A DNA stretch of 64,000 nt from Coenobita brevimanus (GCA_032717465.1 CM064667.1:4303783-4367782), one strand, 5' to 3'. Positions 40,344-51,203 are shown, numbered from the stretch's first letter. The notes: generated by a model not told the origin, from the letters alone. Made by a program: numbers and translations.

Positions 40344-40955
40344 CTGTAGTAATTTTTGGTGCCCAGGTGGATGCCATTGTGACCATGTAGGTAGTGCAGG
40401 GTGTCACGTGCCGCATCGGGGGTCAAGAGGATGTGTCTAGACAGGGTTAGAAGGTGGTCGCCCTGTTGGCACAGCTTGGGGAATAGGTGAACAGGGATCC
40501 AGGGGGGCCGCTCCTTGTGGTGCCAGAGTTGTAGTACGTCGGGGTCCGGTTGCACCGCGTGGATGGGGAGGTGGGAGAGGGCATCTGCATTGGTGTGGAG
40601 CTTTCCGGGTCTGTATGAAATCTCGTACTGAAACTCCTGTAGGGTGTCACGCCACCAGACGAATTGGGAGTTATGGGAGTCTGACTGGTGCAACCACTGG
40701 AGTGATCGGTGGTCGGTGATTATCGTGACTTGGATCCCGGAAAGATAAGCCCTAAAATATTGAGAGGGCCCAGATTATGCCGAGGCATTCTCGCTTGGTG
40801 GCGGCATAATTTTTTTCGGCTGGGTTCAGAGTGTGGCTGGCGCAAGCAATGATGTGTTCCCGGCCGGCCTGTACTTGGGCTAGGACGGCACCTATCGCGG
40901 TAAGGGATACATCCGTGTAGAGGCGAAAAGGGGGGGCATAGTCGGGGAAGGCCAC
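40316..40955 (-). pseudogene. pol: B2 RNase H and integrase zinc region, two frameshifts
   Basis: 40955-40752 reads FRLYTDVSLTAIGAVLAQ and ACASHTLNPAEK. A base change near 40760 (GAGAGGG versus GGAGGG) shifts the frame. 40693-40316 reads QFVWWRDTLQ and the zinc region HNGIHLGTKN. One T too few near 40355 shifts it again into the downstream frame. Confidence 0.7.
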
Positions 40956-41036
40956 GATGGGGGCCGAGACAAGCTTGTCTTTTAGCTGTTGAAAAGCAGC
41001 TCGCCGACCCTCGGTCCAGAGGAAAGGTTCCCCTTT

Positions 41037-42017
41037 TCATGTCAAGTCGTGAAGAGGCTTAGCGATCTGCGCGAATCCCTTCACAAAGCGACTGTAATAG
41101 GACGTGAGTCCCAGGAAGGCGCAGACGCCGTGGACATCCTGCGGAGGTGGTATGTCCGCTATGGCACGGAGCTTGTCGGGATCTGGGGAAATTCCTGCTT
41201 GGGAAATAGTATGTCCTAGGAACGAGACACTCTTAGCGGCCAGGACACATTTAGAAGCATGTAGCTTGAGGCCTGCCTGGCGAATTCTAGTGAAAACTCG
41301 ATGGAGGCGCTGCAAGTGGTCGGCCCAGGTCTGGCTAAAGACAATGACGTCGTCAAGATAAGCTAAACATATTTCCCAAGTGAGGCCGCTCAGGACAGAT
41401 TCCATTAGTCTGGAGAAAGTGGCAGGGGCGTTGCAGAGGCCGAATGGCAGAACCTTGAATTCGTAATGTTTGCCATTACTGGTGGAAAAGGCCGTCTTGC
41501 CTCGATGGTCCGGGTGGATGGGGACCTGCCAGTATCCAGACTGGAGGTCGAGGGTAGAAAACCAAGACGCCCCGTAGAGGGAGTCTAGCGAATCGTCAAT
41601 GCGGGGGAGGGGGGTGGCATCTTTAATGGTGACGTCGTTCACACGGCGGTAGTCGATGCAAAACCGCATCATGCCGTCTTTCTTTTTTACTAGAACAACG
41701 GGGGAGGACCACGGACTGGTGGAGGGGGAGATAACACCTGCCTCTTCCATTTCGCGCACCTGGTGGTCCTCCTCTTCTCTCTGTCGGGGGTTCTTGCGTC
41801 GGGAAGGTTGTCGTATAGGTGGGCCTGTCGTAGGGATTTCGTGCGACAGGTACGTAGTATGCCCTATATCTGCTGGTCGTGTCGCAAACAAATCCTGGAA
41901 ATCCAGGAGGAGGCGGCGTAAGGTGTCTGACTGCTGGTTAGAGAGATGGTCAGGGATGGGGGGTAGAGGGGTGGGGAGGTGGGAGAAGGATGGGGCACAG
42001 GGCTCGGCTTCCTCCAT
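41037..42017 (-). CDS. pol: B2 linker and reverse transcriptase
   Basis: 326 codons with [44 protein letters not shown], catalytic AYLDDVIVF (about 41355) and FLGLTSYYSRF. It ends at TGA 41037 after HDLT, where other copies have an Arg codon (CGA). All RT core motifs are intact. The frame would come from the protease frame upstream, but a small indel near 42075 shifts it. Confidence 0.8.
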   Translation of the reverse strand: MEEAEPCAPSFSHLPTPLPPIPDHLSNQQSDTLRRLLLDFQDLFATRPADIGHTTYLSHEIPTTGPPIRQPSRRKNPRQREEEDHQVREMEEAGVISPSTSPWSSPVVLVKKKDGMMRFCIDYRRVNDVTIKDATPLPRIDDSLDSLYGASWFSTLDLQSGYWQVPIHPDHRGKTAFSTSNGKHYEFKVLPFGLCNAPATFSRLMESVLSGLTWEICLAYLDDVIVFSQTWADHLQRLHRVFTRIRQAGLKLHASKCVLAAKSVSFLGHTISQAGISPDPDKLRAIADIPPPQDVHGVCAFLGLTSYYSRFVKGFAQIAKPLHDLT

Positions 42018-42784
42018 CTCTCCGATGATAAGCCCTTTGGGGAGGGTGAGAGGGGACAGGGCGAGATTGGCGATGCAGTGGCGGCATGGTGGGGAGGGAG
42101 GAAGGTGGGGGACACAAGGCAGGCAGAAAGGGATCCGGAGGGGAGAAGGGGGGAGAACAAAACGGATGGACCTGAGGGCCTGTTAAGGGGCACCCATGCC
42201 TCATGGTGGGAGGGGATGGTAATGGCGGAGGAGATGGTGGCAGGGAAAGAGGGGGCAGGAGTGGGGTGGAAAGGCACGGAAGGGGGAGGAGAGGGAGGGG
42301 GAAAAAGGGGGGAAGAAGGGGGGCACTGGGGGGAGGAAGAGGGCAAATCCTCCGGCCGGGGCCATGGTGTGCATGTGCAAACGGCTGGGGTGGAACATGG
42401 TGGGGGGCGGAACTGGAGTTGTCGGTGGCGACAGTGGATCATGGCTCCGAGTTTTTGGAGCAAGTCTAGCCCTAAATATCCGTCATAACTCCGGCAGGAG
42501 GAATAAAAAATGATGAATGGATGTTGGGTGGACACTGGCTGGTGGGTGTCGACCCGTAGGGCCCGAGTTTCCCCACGGATGGGCAGGGGGCCATCCCCCG
42601 CGTCCACAAGGTGAGTGGTAGTAGGGCGGAGTGGGTCAAACCGCGATTTGTAGCGGGAGAAATAGTGGCTGTAAAGGCAGGACGTGGCCGCTCCCGTATC
42701 GACTAGTAGTCTGGCCTTCACGCCATTTATTTTCATCTTGTGATATACTGGGGGGCAATACTTAGGGGTGATGGCCCCTGCCAC
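41864..42784 (-). CDS. pro: B2 protease and linker
   Basis: 306 codons from GTG. Aspartic protease: KINGVKARLLVDTGAATSC (DTGA), FIIFYSSCRSYDGYLGLDLL. Then a Pro/Ser-rich linker with NRPSGPSVLFSP and SACLVSPTFLPPHH. Near 42075 an indel moves the true frame to 42017-41037; the remaining codons are out of frame. Start by -1 frameshift from gag at 42807-42816 is more likely than GTG. Confidence 0.75.
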   Translation of the reverse strand: MAGAITPKYCPPVYHKMKINGVKARLLVDTGAATSCLYSHYFSRYKSRFDPLRPTTTHLVDAGDGPLPIRGETRALRVDTHQPVSTQHPFIIFYSSCRSYDGYLGLDLLQKLGAMIHCRHRQLQFRPPPCSTPAVCTCTPWPRPEDLPSSSPQCPPSSPLFPPPSPPPSVPFHPTPAPSFPATISSAITIPSHHEAWVPLNRPSGPSVLFSPLLPSGSLSACLVSPTFLPPHHAATASPISPCPLSPSPKGLSSERWRKPSPVPHPSPTSPPLYPPSLTISLTSSQTPYAASSWISRICLRHDQQI

Positions 42785-42807
42785 CGTGGGTTGGTGCGGG
42801 GGAGGGC

Positions 42808-43698
42808 CTAAAAATCCAGCTGGCTAGGGCTCTCGTTCTCCTGTTCCTGCTCTAGTTCTCCTGGATGGGGCTCGTCCACTGGCGTCAGCTCGTCCCATGG
42901 GGCCTCGCCTTCTAAGGCGGACACTATGCGAACCCGGGGTTGTGATTCTGCGGCGAGCAGCTTTAAGCTGGTCCCGTATGTCATGAAGGGGGCAGCGGGA
43001 GTTGCAAGCTGTGAACTCCCACGGGTTGATAAGAATTAGGTTCGGGTTTCCTCGCGGAGCGGGGTACCAACGGGAGAGGTATGCCCTGGGCGGGCTAGGC
43101 GTCGGGGTCGGGCTGGTGTGAGGCAGAGGTGGACGCGGTGTGGCTGGGGGAGCCGGGGGTCGGGTGGGGAATTTCTTAACAACATTAATTTGTTGTGGAG
43201 AAGGGCAGGCGGTCAGGAGGCGCCGCATCACCTGTATATCTCTATCCATGTCTCCTGTTGGGTCATGAATAGTGAAGTGTTGCTTCACAACACTTGGGAG
43301 TACTCTGAGAAGAGTATTAAATGTATGCTGATCCCGGGTTTCCTCATCTGCCTCCGGGTAGGCAGCAGTAACCAGGCGTCTTGCCTGTATCAGGGTATTA
43401 TCTAAATCCCCGTCGAATGAAAAACTATCTAATTTGTATAGAGCCACTACTTTCCCTAATGATGGGGTGATGTCTTGTACAGTGAACTTTGTAAAGTTCT
43501 GCCAGGTGAGTTCTGGGACGATTTTCGGCGCTATGTTCGCCGCTGCTTTCCCCAATAGTGGTAGTGTGACTGCAATTTTTTGTTGGTCATTTTCAAAGCC
43601 AATATCCAGTAAGGGGGTTTAATTATTGCCAGATATATGTGTATATCATACTGGTCGGGGTCAAACTTGGGTAACTGAACGTGCGGTTTAGTTGCCAT
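42808..43698 (-). pseudogene. gag: B2 gag, frameshifted
   Basis: ATG at 43698. Two extra G near 43615 shift the frame after HTYLAIIK. 43555-42824 then carries most of gag (FDGDLDNTLIQARRL, INPWEFTACNSRCPLHDIR), with a further indel near 42927 before the acidic end. Normal TAG at 42808. Confidence 0.75.
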
Positions 43699-44603
43699 TT
43701 TGCCAAATATTTCCTGATTACCTCTCTTCTACGCTCGGGTCTAGAACCACCGCTGGCCACCAGTGTAATACTAGGTGAAATTAGGCTCGACTTCTCGTTC
43801 CGATTTCACCTAACGTGGAGCGAGGTCCTCTTTCGAGACCGGAGCTTAGTGCAATAAAGAGAGGCAGGACACAAAAACTCTATGCAATAACCTTTACACG
43901 TATATTACCACAATCAGACACAGGACAAATCAGCAGATATTACAACACAATACAAAGCAATATAAAACTTTGTCTAGGATATGTGTATCTCGCAGGATAC
44001 TTGCTTCTCTGATAGTAATGACAACACAATCAATCCTAGTGTATCAAGAGTGCAGTAAATGTAGACGCGCGCGGGAAGCGCGGGGGAGGGGGGGGTTGAG
44101 TCTCACGAGGAGGAGATAGGGGAGGTGCGGGGAGTGACTTGTGACGGCTAGGGGAAAGTTATGGTAATACTGGAGAGCGGCAGATATTAGCCGTGAAGTT
44201 TATATGGTTTCCACTAGCCAAGGGACTTTGGTAATTGATTTTATTCTTGATTCACACTTACTCGGGAGATTGGAGTGAGAGAGGGAGATAAACAAGATTT
44301 ATAGGTAGCGTGGGGGAGGGAAAGAATACCATTAATACTTCCTTTCACAATATTTCTTCACAGTAAAATGGGGGTATGTGTTTATAGGGGAATCTCCAGG
44401 CGGCACAGGCTTATTAATTGTATAACAGGGATGTCACTCATAAGTATAGTCAGTCAGATCTTGTTCCACACTCTCGTCCTTTAACTTCTCACTGTGATCT
44501 TATTTACCCCGATACTCACTATATGAAATCACTGCACAATACTTACATTAGGGGAAATCACACTTAACCTAAATCACTCATCCTACAATATCACATGTAT
44601 TCA

Positions 44604-46370
44604 TCAGGGGGATAGGCAGGAACATGTTGTCAGCGATCCTGCCGGGCTAGGGGCACCGCCAATGCGAGGCGTGCCGAGAGGACACGAGATAACTCGTAAG
44701 GGCGTCCTCTCACGTCCTGGGCTTCCCGTGGCTTTCGGGCTTGGCTCAGGCGTGTGGCCCTCGGGACTGGGACCGAATAGCTCCAGGAACATCTGTGATA
44801 AGTCCCGGCGTCGTGGGGGCGTAGAGGGATCATGCCTGGGTGTCCTGGGGAGAACCGAGAGAGACTGTGGGCTGCGGTCTCCAGTGTCTAGGGGCGCCGA
44901 AAGGGGAGGGCTGCGGCAGCGACTTCCACTGGGGTCCGTCTGGTGCATCTGCTCTAGAGCCAGGCATAGGGAACCGAGACCAGGGGAGGCGGTGAGGCCT
45001 GTCTGGGTCACTCTGGGACGGGAAGCCTGGGCTCTAGTCCCCTGCCGTGGGGATGTCTCTCCACTCACCTCTCTCTGCACACCCTCGGAGCGACAATAGA
45101 TCGTCTCACGGGGAGGGGAGCGACCATGGATCGTCTCTACTGGAGCACTTTCGGAGCGACCATAGATCGTCTCTACCGGAGCACTTTCGGAGCGACCATA
45201 GATCGTCTCTACCGGAGCACTTTCGGAGCGACCATAGATCGTCTCTACCGGAGCACTTTCGGAGCGACCATAGATCGTCTCTACCGGAGCACTTTCGGAG
45301 CGACCATAGATCGTCCCTACCGGAGCACTTTCGGAGCGACCATAGATCGTCCCTACCGGAGCACTTTCGGAGCAACCATAGATCGTCTCTACTGGAGCAC
45401 TTTCGGAGCGACCATAGATCGTCTCTACCAGAGCACTTTCGGAGCGACCATAGATCGTCTCACAAAGATGGGAGCGACCATGGATCGTCTCTACCGAAGC
45501 ACTTTCGGAGTGACCATAGATCGTCTCTACCAGAGCACTTTTGGAGCGACCATAGATCGTCTCTACCGGAGCACTTTCGGAGCGACCATAGATCGTCTCT
45601 ACCGGAGCACTTTCGGAGCGACCATAGATCATCTCACGATGAGGGGAGCGACCATAGATCGTCTCTACCGGAGCACTTTCGGAGCGACCATAGATCGTCT
45701 CTACTGGAGCACTTTCGGAGCGACCATAGATCGTCTCACGAGGATGGGAGCAACCATAGATCGTCTCTACCGCAGCACTTTCGGAGTGACCATAGATCGT
45801 CTCACGAGGATGGGAGCGACCATAGATCGTTTCTACCGGAGCACTTTCGGAGCGACCATAGATCGTCTCTACCGGAGCACTTTCGGAGCGACCATAGATC
45901 GTCTCTACCAGAGCACTTTCGGAGCGACCATAGATCGTCTCACGATGAGGGGAGCGACCATAGATCGTCTCACGATGAGGGGAGCGACCATAGATCGTCT
46001 CACGATGAGGGGAGCGACCATAGATCGTCTCACGATGAGGGGAGCGACCATAGATCGTCTCACGATGAGGGGAGCGACCATAGATCGTCTCACGATGAGG
46101 GGAGCGACCATAGATCGTCTCTACCGGAGCACTTTCGGAGCGACCATAGATTGTCTCACGAGGATGGGAGCAACCATAGATCGTCTCTACCGCAGCACTT
46201 TCGGAGTGACCATAGATCGTCTCACGAGGATGGGAGCGACCATAGATCATCTCTACCAGAGGGGCGTTGTCTAGAGTGTCTTTTTCAACTCCACCCCTAG
46301 CTGACTCAACAATTCCACTCCACGAAGGTAGTGTCCTTCTCCTACGGTGGCGACGGCGTGGTGGCTGCAT
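44604..46370 (-). CDS. LTR extension frame with 34 or more ETIYGRS repeats
   Basis: 588 codons fully open, MQPPRRRHRRRR start and SCLSP end. The repeat block is about 390 residues of ETIYGRSESAPV (12) and ETIYGRSPHR/HPR (10) units. The end block has RCRSPPLSAPLDTGDRSPQS and LELFGPSPEGH. Both other minus/plus readings of the same array are also open over more than 380 codons, so openness of the repeat part alone is not proof of coding. Openness of the non-repeat ends across copies is better evidence. Confidence 0.5.
   Translation of the reverse strand: MQPPRRRHRRRRTLPSWSGIVESARGGVEKDTLDNAPLVEMIYGRSHPRETIYGHSESAAVETIYGCSHPRETIYGRSESAPVETIYGRSPHRETIYGRSPHRETIYGRSPHRETIYGRSPHRETIYGRSPHRETIYGRSPHRETIYGRSESALVETIYGRSESAPVETIYGRSESAPVETIYGRSHPRETIYGHSESAAVETIYGCSHPRETIYGRSESAPVETIYGRSESAPVETIYGRSPHREMIYGRSESAPVETIYGRSESAPVETIYGRSKSALVETIYGHSESASVETIHGRSHLCETIYGRSESALVETIYGRSESAPVETIYGCSESAPVGTIYGRSESAPVGTIYGRSESAPVETIYGRSESAPVETIYGRSESAPVETIYGRSESAPVETIYGRSESAPVETIHGRSPPRETIYCRSEGVQREVSGETSPRQGTRAQASRPRVTQTGLTASPGLGSLCLALEQMHQTDPSGSRCRSPPLSAPLDTGDRSPQSLSVLPRTPRHDPSTPPRRRDLSQMFLELFGPSPEGHTPEPSPKATGSPGRERTPLRVISCPLGTPRIGGAPSPAGSLTTCSCLSP
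45085..46258 (-). repeat. LTR minisatellite, 35 units (B2/B3 LTR)
   Basis: By count, 35 units of 36 or 30 bp, including six consecutive identical 30-bp units (45943-46110) and six near-identical 36-bp units at the start. This is a recent local expansion. Confidence 0.9.
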
Positions 46371-46593
46371 GACAGGGGCGCTCGGCCTAGGCTTACATAT
46401 GTCGCTGTTGCCGGGAGTGGTGGTGACTGGTGGCGGCTACCCCGTGGGATCCGTGTGGGGGTGTCGGCGCATTCTCGGGCATACTAAGCTGTGTTTAGCT
46501 TGCCCTGTCATTGGGGGTTCTATGGTATTTCTCTGGGACACTGTTCTTTAAGCCACGCATTTTACCACTCTCCTCCTGTAAAAAGTCACGTCC

Positions 46594-47897
46594 TCATGGC
46601 TGGAGGTGGAACGCTTGTGTGTTGGAGGTAGTGTAGACGGGCTGGAGATGTTGCAGCGCAGTTTGCCAGGCGACAGTGTAGAGGTTCTCTTCTTGTGCTG
46701 GGTCGCAGGTGAGGAAGAGTGTGGAGGTGGCGGTGGTAGACTGGAGGAGGTTTAGCAGGTGGCGTGGCCCGTGGAGTCTGTGGTTCCTGCCAAGGGTAGG
46801 TGCCCATAAGGCCCGCTTCACTCTCATCTTGCTTGGTGTGGCTGTCGGTGTGGTTGGGGGCTGAATGCTGGATACTGCGGGTAAGGGCCGGGTTTTATGC
46901 CGTGGTAATGTGGCGTTGAGTCTCTGGGGAGTACAGGTAGAGGGGATTTGGACCTGATGTAGCTTGACGGTGTGAAGTCGTGGAGAGGTGGGTGGCGTAG
47001 GGGTGTGTGAGTATCGGGCGGGCGGGTGTGAGAGGTGGCCTGAGTGGGTGGTGGTGGTCTTGAGGGTCGGGGTGGGGGGAGAAGTGGGTGTCTGGGATGG
47101 GAGGGTTGTTTTGCGTGTTGTGGGCACAGTGGGGCGCGGTATTGGCGGAGTGGGTGTACGGATGGTGGGTGGGGGAGGGGGGTGGTAGTGGGTTGTGGTG
47201 AGGGTGTGGTGGCGTGGGCGGAAGATGTGAGAGTGGGCATTGAGGGGGAGGCCATAGAAGGAAGGGGTGAGGGTGAGGGAGGGGTTGTGGGGGAGGCGTC
47301 AGGTGAGGTGCTGGGGGTGGTGGTGGCCGGGGAGGTGGAGATGGTAGGAGGGGCGGAGTGGGAGGGTGAGGAGGAAACATAGCACTCATATGTGACTGTA
47401 GAGGGTGGTGCGGGAGCCGGAGGGGGCTGGGGTTTGGGGCCGGAGCAGGGGAGGTGGGTGTGCGGAAAGGCCACATGTGCCGGTTGCGGAGGGTACGGGG
47501 ATTGCCGTGATAGTCTACGACTACTTGGTATGGGTTGGGGACTTTGGTGATTGTGTGGGGCCCCGTGAAACGGGGGGCGAGCTTGTGGGGAGTGGGAAGT
47601 TGGGCGACGAAGACTGTGTCGCCCGGGTTGAAAGGGTTGGTGGCAGTGTCGGGTCCAAGGTCTAAGCTCTTTTGTAGGTGCTATATCCGCCCTTTTAGCA
47701 GGTGTAGCGGGTCTGTAGTGGGAGTGGAAGCGGGCGGTTGCAGGTGATGGCGTAGGGGTAGTTGGAGGGGGGTTTCGCCAAAGATTCTTTTGTGGGGGGA
47801 AACCCCGTCTTCTCGGGGGCACGAATTCATGCCCCATTGGACAATTTTTACATGTGCCGGCCAATCGTCGTCTTTTGTAGCATTGATTCTGGTGCAT
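46594..47897 (-). pseudogene. pol: B3 tail and C-terminal domain, frameshifted
   Basis: The tail is read in shifting frames (47897-46824, 47476-46895, 47127-46594). The last one carries the C-terminal domain (RVKRALWAPTLGRNHRL, LLNLLQSTTA, CDPAQEEN, LQHLQPVYTTSN, HLQP), ending with the same TGA as B2. A 1-bp change in the C-rich tail near 47180 explains the frame change. Confidence 0.65.
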
Positions 47898-48076
47898 AGC
47901 TGATTGATAAGGGTACGATGGCTACGTTCACATACCGCGTTCCCTTGTGGCCAGTATGGTGAGGAGTGGGAGATCTTGTACCCGAAAATCCTGGCCAGTT
48001 CTTCACAGACTTTTTTGGAGAACTTGGGGGCATTATCGGAATGGATGGCTTGGGGAATGCCAAAGTAAGGGAACAC
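47681..48076 (-). pseudogene. pol: B3 integrase core
   Basis: FGIPQAIHSDNAPKF (second Asp; Glu to Lys next to Phe), SSPYWPQGN, CERSHRTLINQ. It ends at TAG where others read Tyr (GRIYHLQ). A TGA at 48077-48079 separates it from upstream. Confidence 0.75.
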
Positions 48077-48079
48077 GTG

Positions 48080-48982
48080 TCAGAGCAGGGCATCGGCGAC
48101 AGCGACGGCATGATGTTCCTTAGCTGGGCAGGCTACTACGAATTTGGAGTACATGTCTACAAATGTGACCATGTTTTTGTATCCATATTTAGGGGGAAGA
48201 GGGCCTACTACGTCGATCGCCAGGAGTTGCCAGGGCTTGTGGGCGGTGATATGGCCAGATGGCCCAGCGGTCCGAGTGATATCTTTCCCAAGCGCGCAGG
48301 CGCGGCAAGTCTGAATAATTTCCTTGGTGAGTGTGGAGAGATTTGGGGCCCAGTTAATATCACTGAACACCTGTAGTAATTTTTTGGTGCCCAGGTGGAT
48401 GCCGTTGTGAGCATGTAGGTGGCGTAGGGTGTCACGTGCCGCATCGGGGGTCAAGAGGATGTGTCCGGACGGGGTTAGAAGGTGGTCGCCCTGTTGGCAC
48501 AGCTTGGGGAATAGGTGAGCAGGGATCCAGGGGGGCCGCTCCTTGTGGTGCCAGAGTTGTAGTAGGTCGGGGTCCGGTTGTACCGCGTGGATGGGGAGGT
48601 GGGAGAGGGCATCTGCATTGGTGTGGAGCTTTCCGGGTCTGTATGAAATCTCGTACTGAAACTCCTCTAGGGTGTCATGCCACCGGACGGGTTGGGAGTT
48701 ATGGGAGTCTGATTGGCGCAACCACTGGAGTGATTGGTGGTCGGTGATTATCGTGACTTGGATCCCGGAAAGATAAGCCCTAAAATATTGGAGGGCCCAG
48801 ATTATGCCGAGGCATTCTCGCTTGGTGGCGGCATAATTTTTTTCGGCTGGGTTCAGAGTGCGGCTCGCGCAGGCAATGATGTGTTCCCAGCCGGCCTGTA
48901 CCTGGGCTAGGACGGCACCTATTGCGGTAAGGGATACATCCGTGTAGAGGCGAAAAGGGAGGGCATAGTCGGGGAAGGCCAC
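48080..48982 (-). pseudogene. pol: B3 RNase H and integrase N-terminal half
   Basis: 300 codons: FRLYTDVSLTAIGAVLAQ, ITDHQSLQWLRQ, HADALSHLPIH-like region, HNGIHLGTKKL and TCRACALGKD (zinc site), LAIDVVGPL (first Asp). It ends in TGA where B2 keeps an Arg codon. Confidence 0.75.
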
Positions 48983-49036
48983 AATGGGGGCCGAGACAAG
49001 CTTGTCTTTTAGCTGTTGAAAAGCAGCTCGCCGATC

Positions 49037-49304
49037 CTAGGTCCAGAGGAAAGGTTCCCCTTTTCGTGTCAAGTCGTGAAGAGGCTTAGCGATCTGCGCG
49101 AATCCCTTCACGAAGCGATGGTAATAGGACGTGAGTCCCAGGAAGGCGCAGACGCCATGGACATCCTGCGGAGGTGGTATGTCCGCTATGGCACGGAGCT
49201 TCTCGGGATCTGGGGAAATTCCTGCTTGGGAAATAGTATGTCCTAGGAACGAGACACTCTTAGCGGCCAGGACACATTTAGAAGGATGTAGCTTGAGGCC
49301 TGTC
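49037..49304 (-). pseudogene. pol: B3 RT, 3' half after the SINE
   Basis: Reads GLKLHPSKCVLAAKSVSFLG, PDPEKLRAIADIPPP, FLGLTSYYHRFVK, ending at TAG where other copies have Glu (FLWTE). It is cut from the 5' half by the SINE at 49305. Confidence 0.75.
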
Positions 49305-49335
<31 letters not shown>

Positions 49336-49691
49336 GTCCGACTCTGGGCAAAGGCTTCAGGGCCTATATCTTGGGGGCAGTAGCCTATCCCAAGGCCCAG
49401 TAGTCCTCCTACACCTCCACATGTCACCGCTTCGGCGCTAACACCCACCGTCCATATTGAATACATGCTAGGGCTGTCTCATACAGGACTGGTGTATTGG
49501 TATTAGCGGGGGTATTTTTACGACATGTCGGCGGGTCATCTGGTAGATCAGGAAAGTCTGCTTTTAATGAAATTCAAAATCCTTAAACTGTCCCCTGCCC
49601 CAGCCAGGATTCGAACCTGGGTCCATCAGGACTGCAATCCGCCTCTCTACCGATTCAGCCACCGCCTCCCCCTTCAGCCACCGCCTCCCCC
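49305..49691 (-). mobile_element. tRNA-derived SINE inserted in B3 RT
   Basis: About 387 bp. The minus-strand poly-A is at 49305-49331. Pol III-type A box region TGGCTGAATCGGTAGAG (about 49645-49661) and exact B box GGTTCGAATCC (49607-49617). The 5' end has a 19-20 bp tandem duplication (GGGGGAGGCGGTGGCTGAA twice, about 49657-49692). RT sequence continues on both sides. No clear target duplication longer than a few bases. Confidence 0.8.
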
Positions 49692-50086
49692 TGGCGAATT
49701 CTAGTGAAAACTCGATGGAGGCGCTGCAAGTGGTCGGCCCAGGTCTGGCTAAAGACAATGACGTCGTCAAGATAAGCTAAACATATTTCCCAAGTGAGGC
49801 CGCTCAGGACAGATTCCATTAGTCTGGAGAAAGTGGCAGGGGCGTTGCAGAGGCCGAATTGCAGAACCTTGAATTCGTAATGTTTGCCATTACTGGTGGA
49901 AAAGGCCGTCTTGCCTCGATGGTCCGGGTGGACGGGGACCTGCCAGTATCCAGACTGGAGGTCGAGGGTAGAAAACCAAGACGCCCCGTAGAGGGAGTCT
50001 AGGGAATCGTCAATGCGGGGGAGGGGGGTGGCATCTTTAATGGTGACGTCGTTCACACGGCGGTAGTCGATGCAAAACCGCATCAT
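49692..50086 (-). pseudogene. pol: B3 RT, 5' half
   Basis: [34 protein letters not shown], catalytic AYLDDVIVF and QTWADHLQRLHRV, then the SINE. A deletion near 50100 (VEKRKTA) breaks the link to the upstream frame. Confidence 0.8.
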
Positions 50087-51180
50087 GCCGTCTTTCTTTT
50101 TTCAACGGGTGAGGACCACGGGCTGGTGGAGGGGGAGATAACACCTGCCTCTTCCATTTCGTGCACCTGGCGGTCCTCCTCTTCTCTCTGTCGGGGGTTC
50201 TTGCGTCGGGAAGGTTGTCGTATAGGTGGGCCTGTCGTCTGGATTTCGTGCGACAGGTACGTAGTATGCCCTATATCTGCTGGTCGTGTCGCAAACAAAT
50301 CCTGGAAATCCAGGAGGAGGCGGCGTAAGGTGTCTGACTGCTGGTTGGAGAGATGGTCAGGGATGGGGGGTAGAGGGGTGGGGAGGTGGGAGAAGGATGG
50401 GGCACAGGGCTCGGCTTCCTCCATCTCTCCGATGATAAGCCCTTTGGGGAGGGTGAGAGGGGACGGGGCGAGATTGGCGATGCGGATGGCAGCGTGGTGG
50501 GGAAGGAGGAAGGTGGGGGACACAAGGCAGGCAGAAAGGGATCCGGAGGGGAGGAGGGGGGAGAACAAAACGGATGGACCTGAGGGCCTGTTAAGAGGCA
50601 CCCATGCCTCATGGTGGGAGGGGATGGTAACAGCGGAGGAGATGGTGGCAGAGAAAGAGGGGGCAGAAGTAGGGTGGAAAGGCACGGGATGGGGAGGAGA
50701 GGGAGAGGGAAAAAGGGGGGCACTGGGGGGAGGAAGAGGGCGAATCCTCCAGCCGGGGCCGTGGCGTGCATGTGCAAACGACTGGGGTGGAACAGGGTGG
50801 GGGGCGGAACTGGAGTTGTCCGTGGCGACAGTCGATCGTGGCTCCAAGTTTTTAGAGCCAGTCTGCCCTAAATACCCGTCATAACTCCGGCAGGAGGAAT
50901 AAAACATGATGAATGGATGTTGGGTGGAGACTGGCTGGTGGGTGTCGACCCGTAGGGCCCGAGTTTCCCCACGGATGGGCAGGGGGCCATCCCCCGCGTC
51001 CACAAGGTGAGTGGTAGTAGGGCGGAGTGGGTCAAACCGCGATTTGTAGTGGGAGAAATAGTGGCTGTAAAGACAGGACATGGCCGCTCCCGTATCGACT
51101 AGTAGCCTGGCCTTTACGCCATTTATTTTCATCTTGTGGTATACTGGGGGGCGATACTTAGGGGTGATGGCCCCCGCCAC
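50083..51180 (-). pseudogene. pro: B3 protease and linker
   Basis: 365 codons: KINGVKARLLVDTGAAMSC (DTGA), FIMFYSSCRSYDGYLG, then a frame disturbance near 50860 (GQTGSKNLEP instead of GLDLLQKL). The linker is back in phase by NRPSGPSVLFSP, then LDFQDLFATRPADIGH, and ends at the deletion near 50100. Confidence 0.7.
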
Positions 51181-51203
51181 CGTGGGTTGGTGCGGGGGCG
51201 GGC

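Larger units (their letters stand above)
43764..46564 (-). repeat. Shared LTR between B2 and B3
   Basis: 2801 bp, the longest LTR here, because its minisatellite has 35 units. Functions as 5' LTR of B2 and 3' LTR of B3. Confidence 0.85.

Noticed and set aside
45085..46258. CRISPR-like look of the array (constant GACCATAGATCGTCTC with variable parts between)
   Set aside because: The parts between are themselves two repeated types, not unique spacers. The array lies inside every family B LTR in a eukaryotic context, with no cas genes.
45047..46300. Antisense plus-strand genes of 417 and 382 codons over the LTR array
   Set aside because: Pure repeat-unit translations (DHRSSLPEHFRS and similar) with no conserved non-repeat ends; they mirror the sense frame.
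49595..49665. Functional tRNA gene
   Set aside because: A and B boxes are present, but the sequence is the head of a poly-A-tailed SINE with a duplicated 5' end and does not fold as a full cloverleaf by eye.
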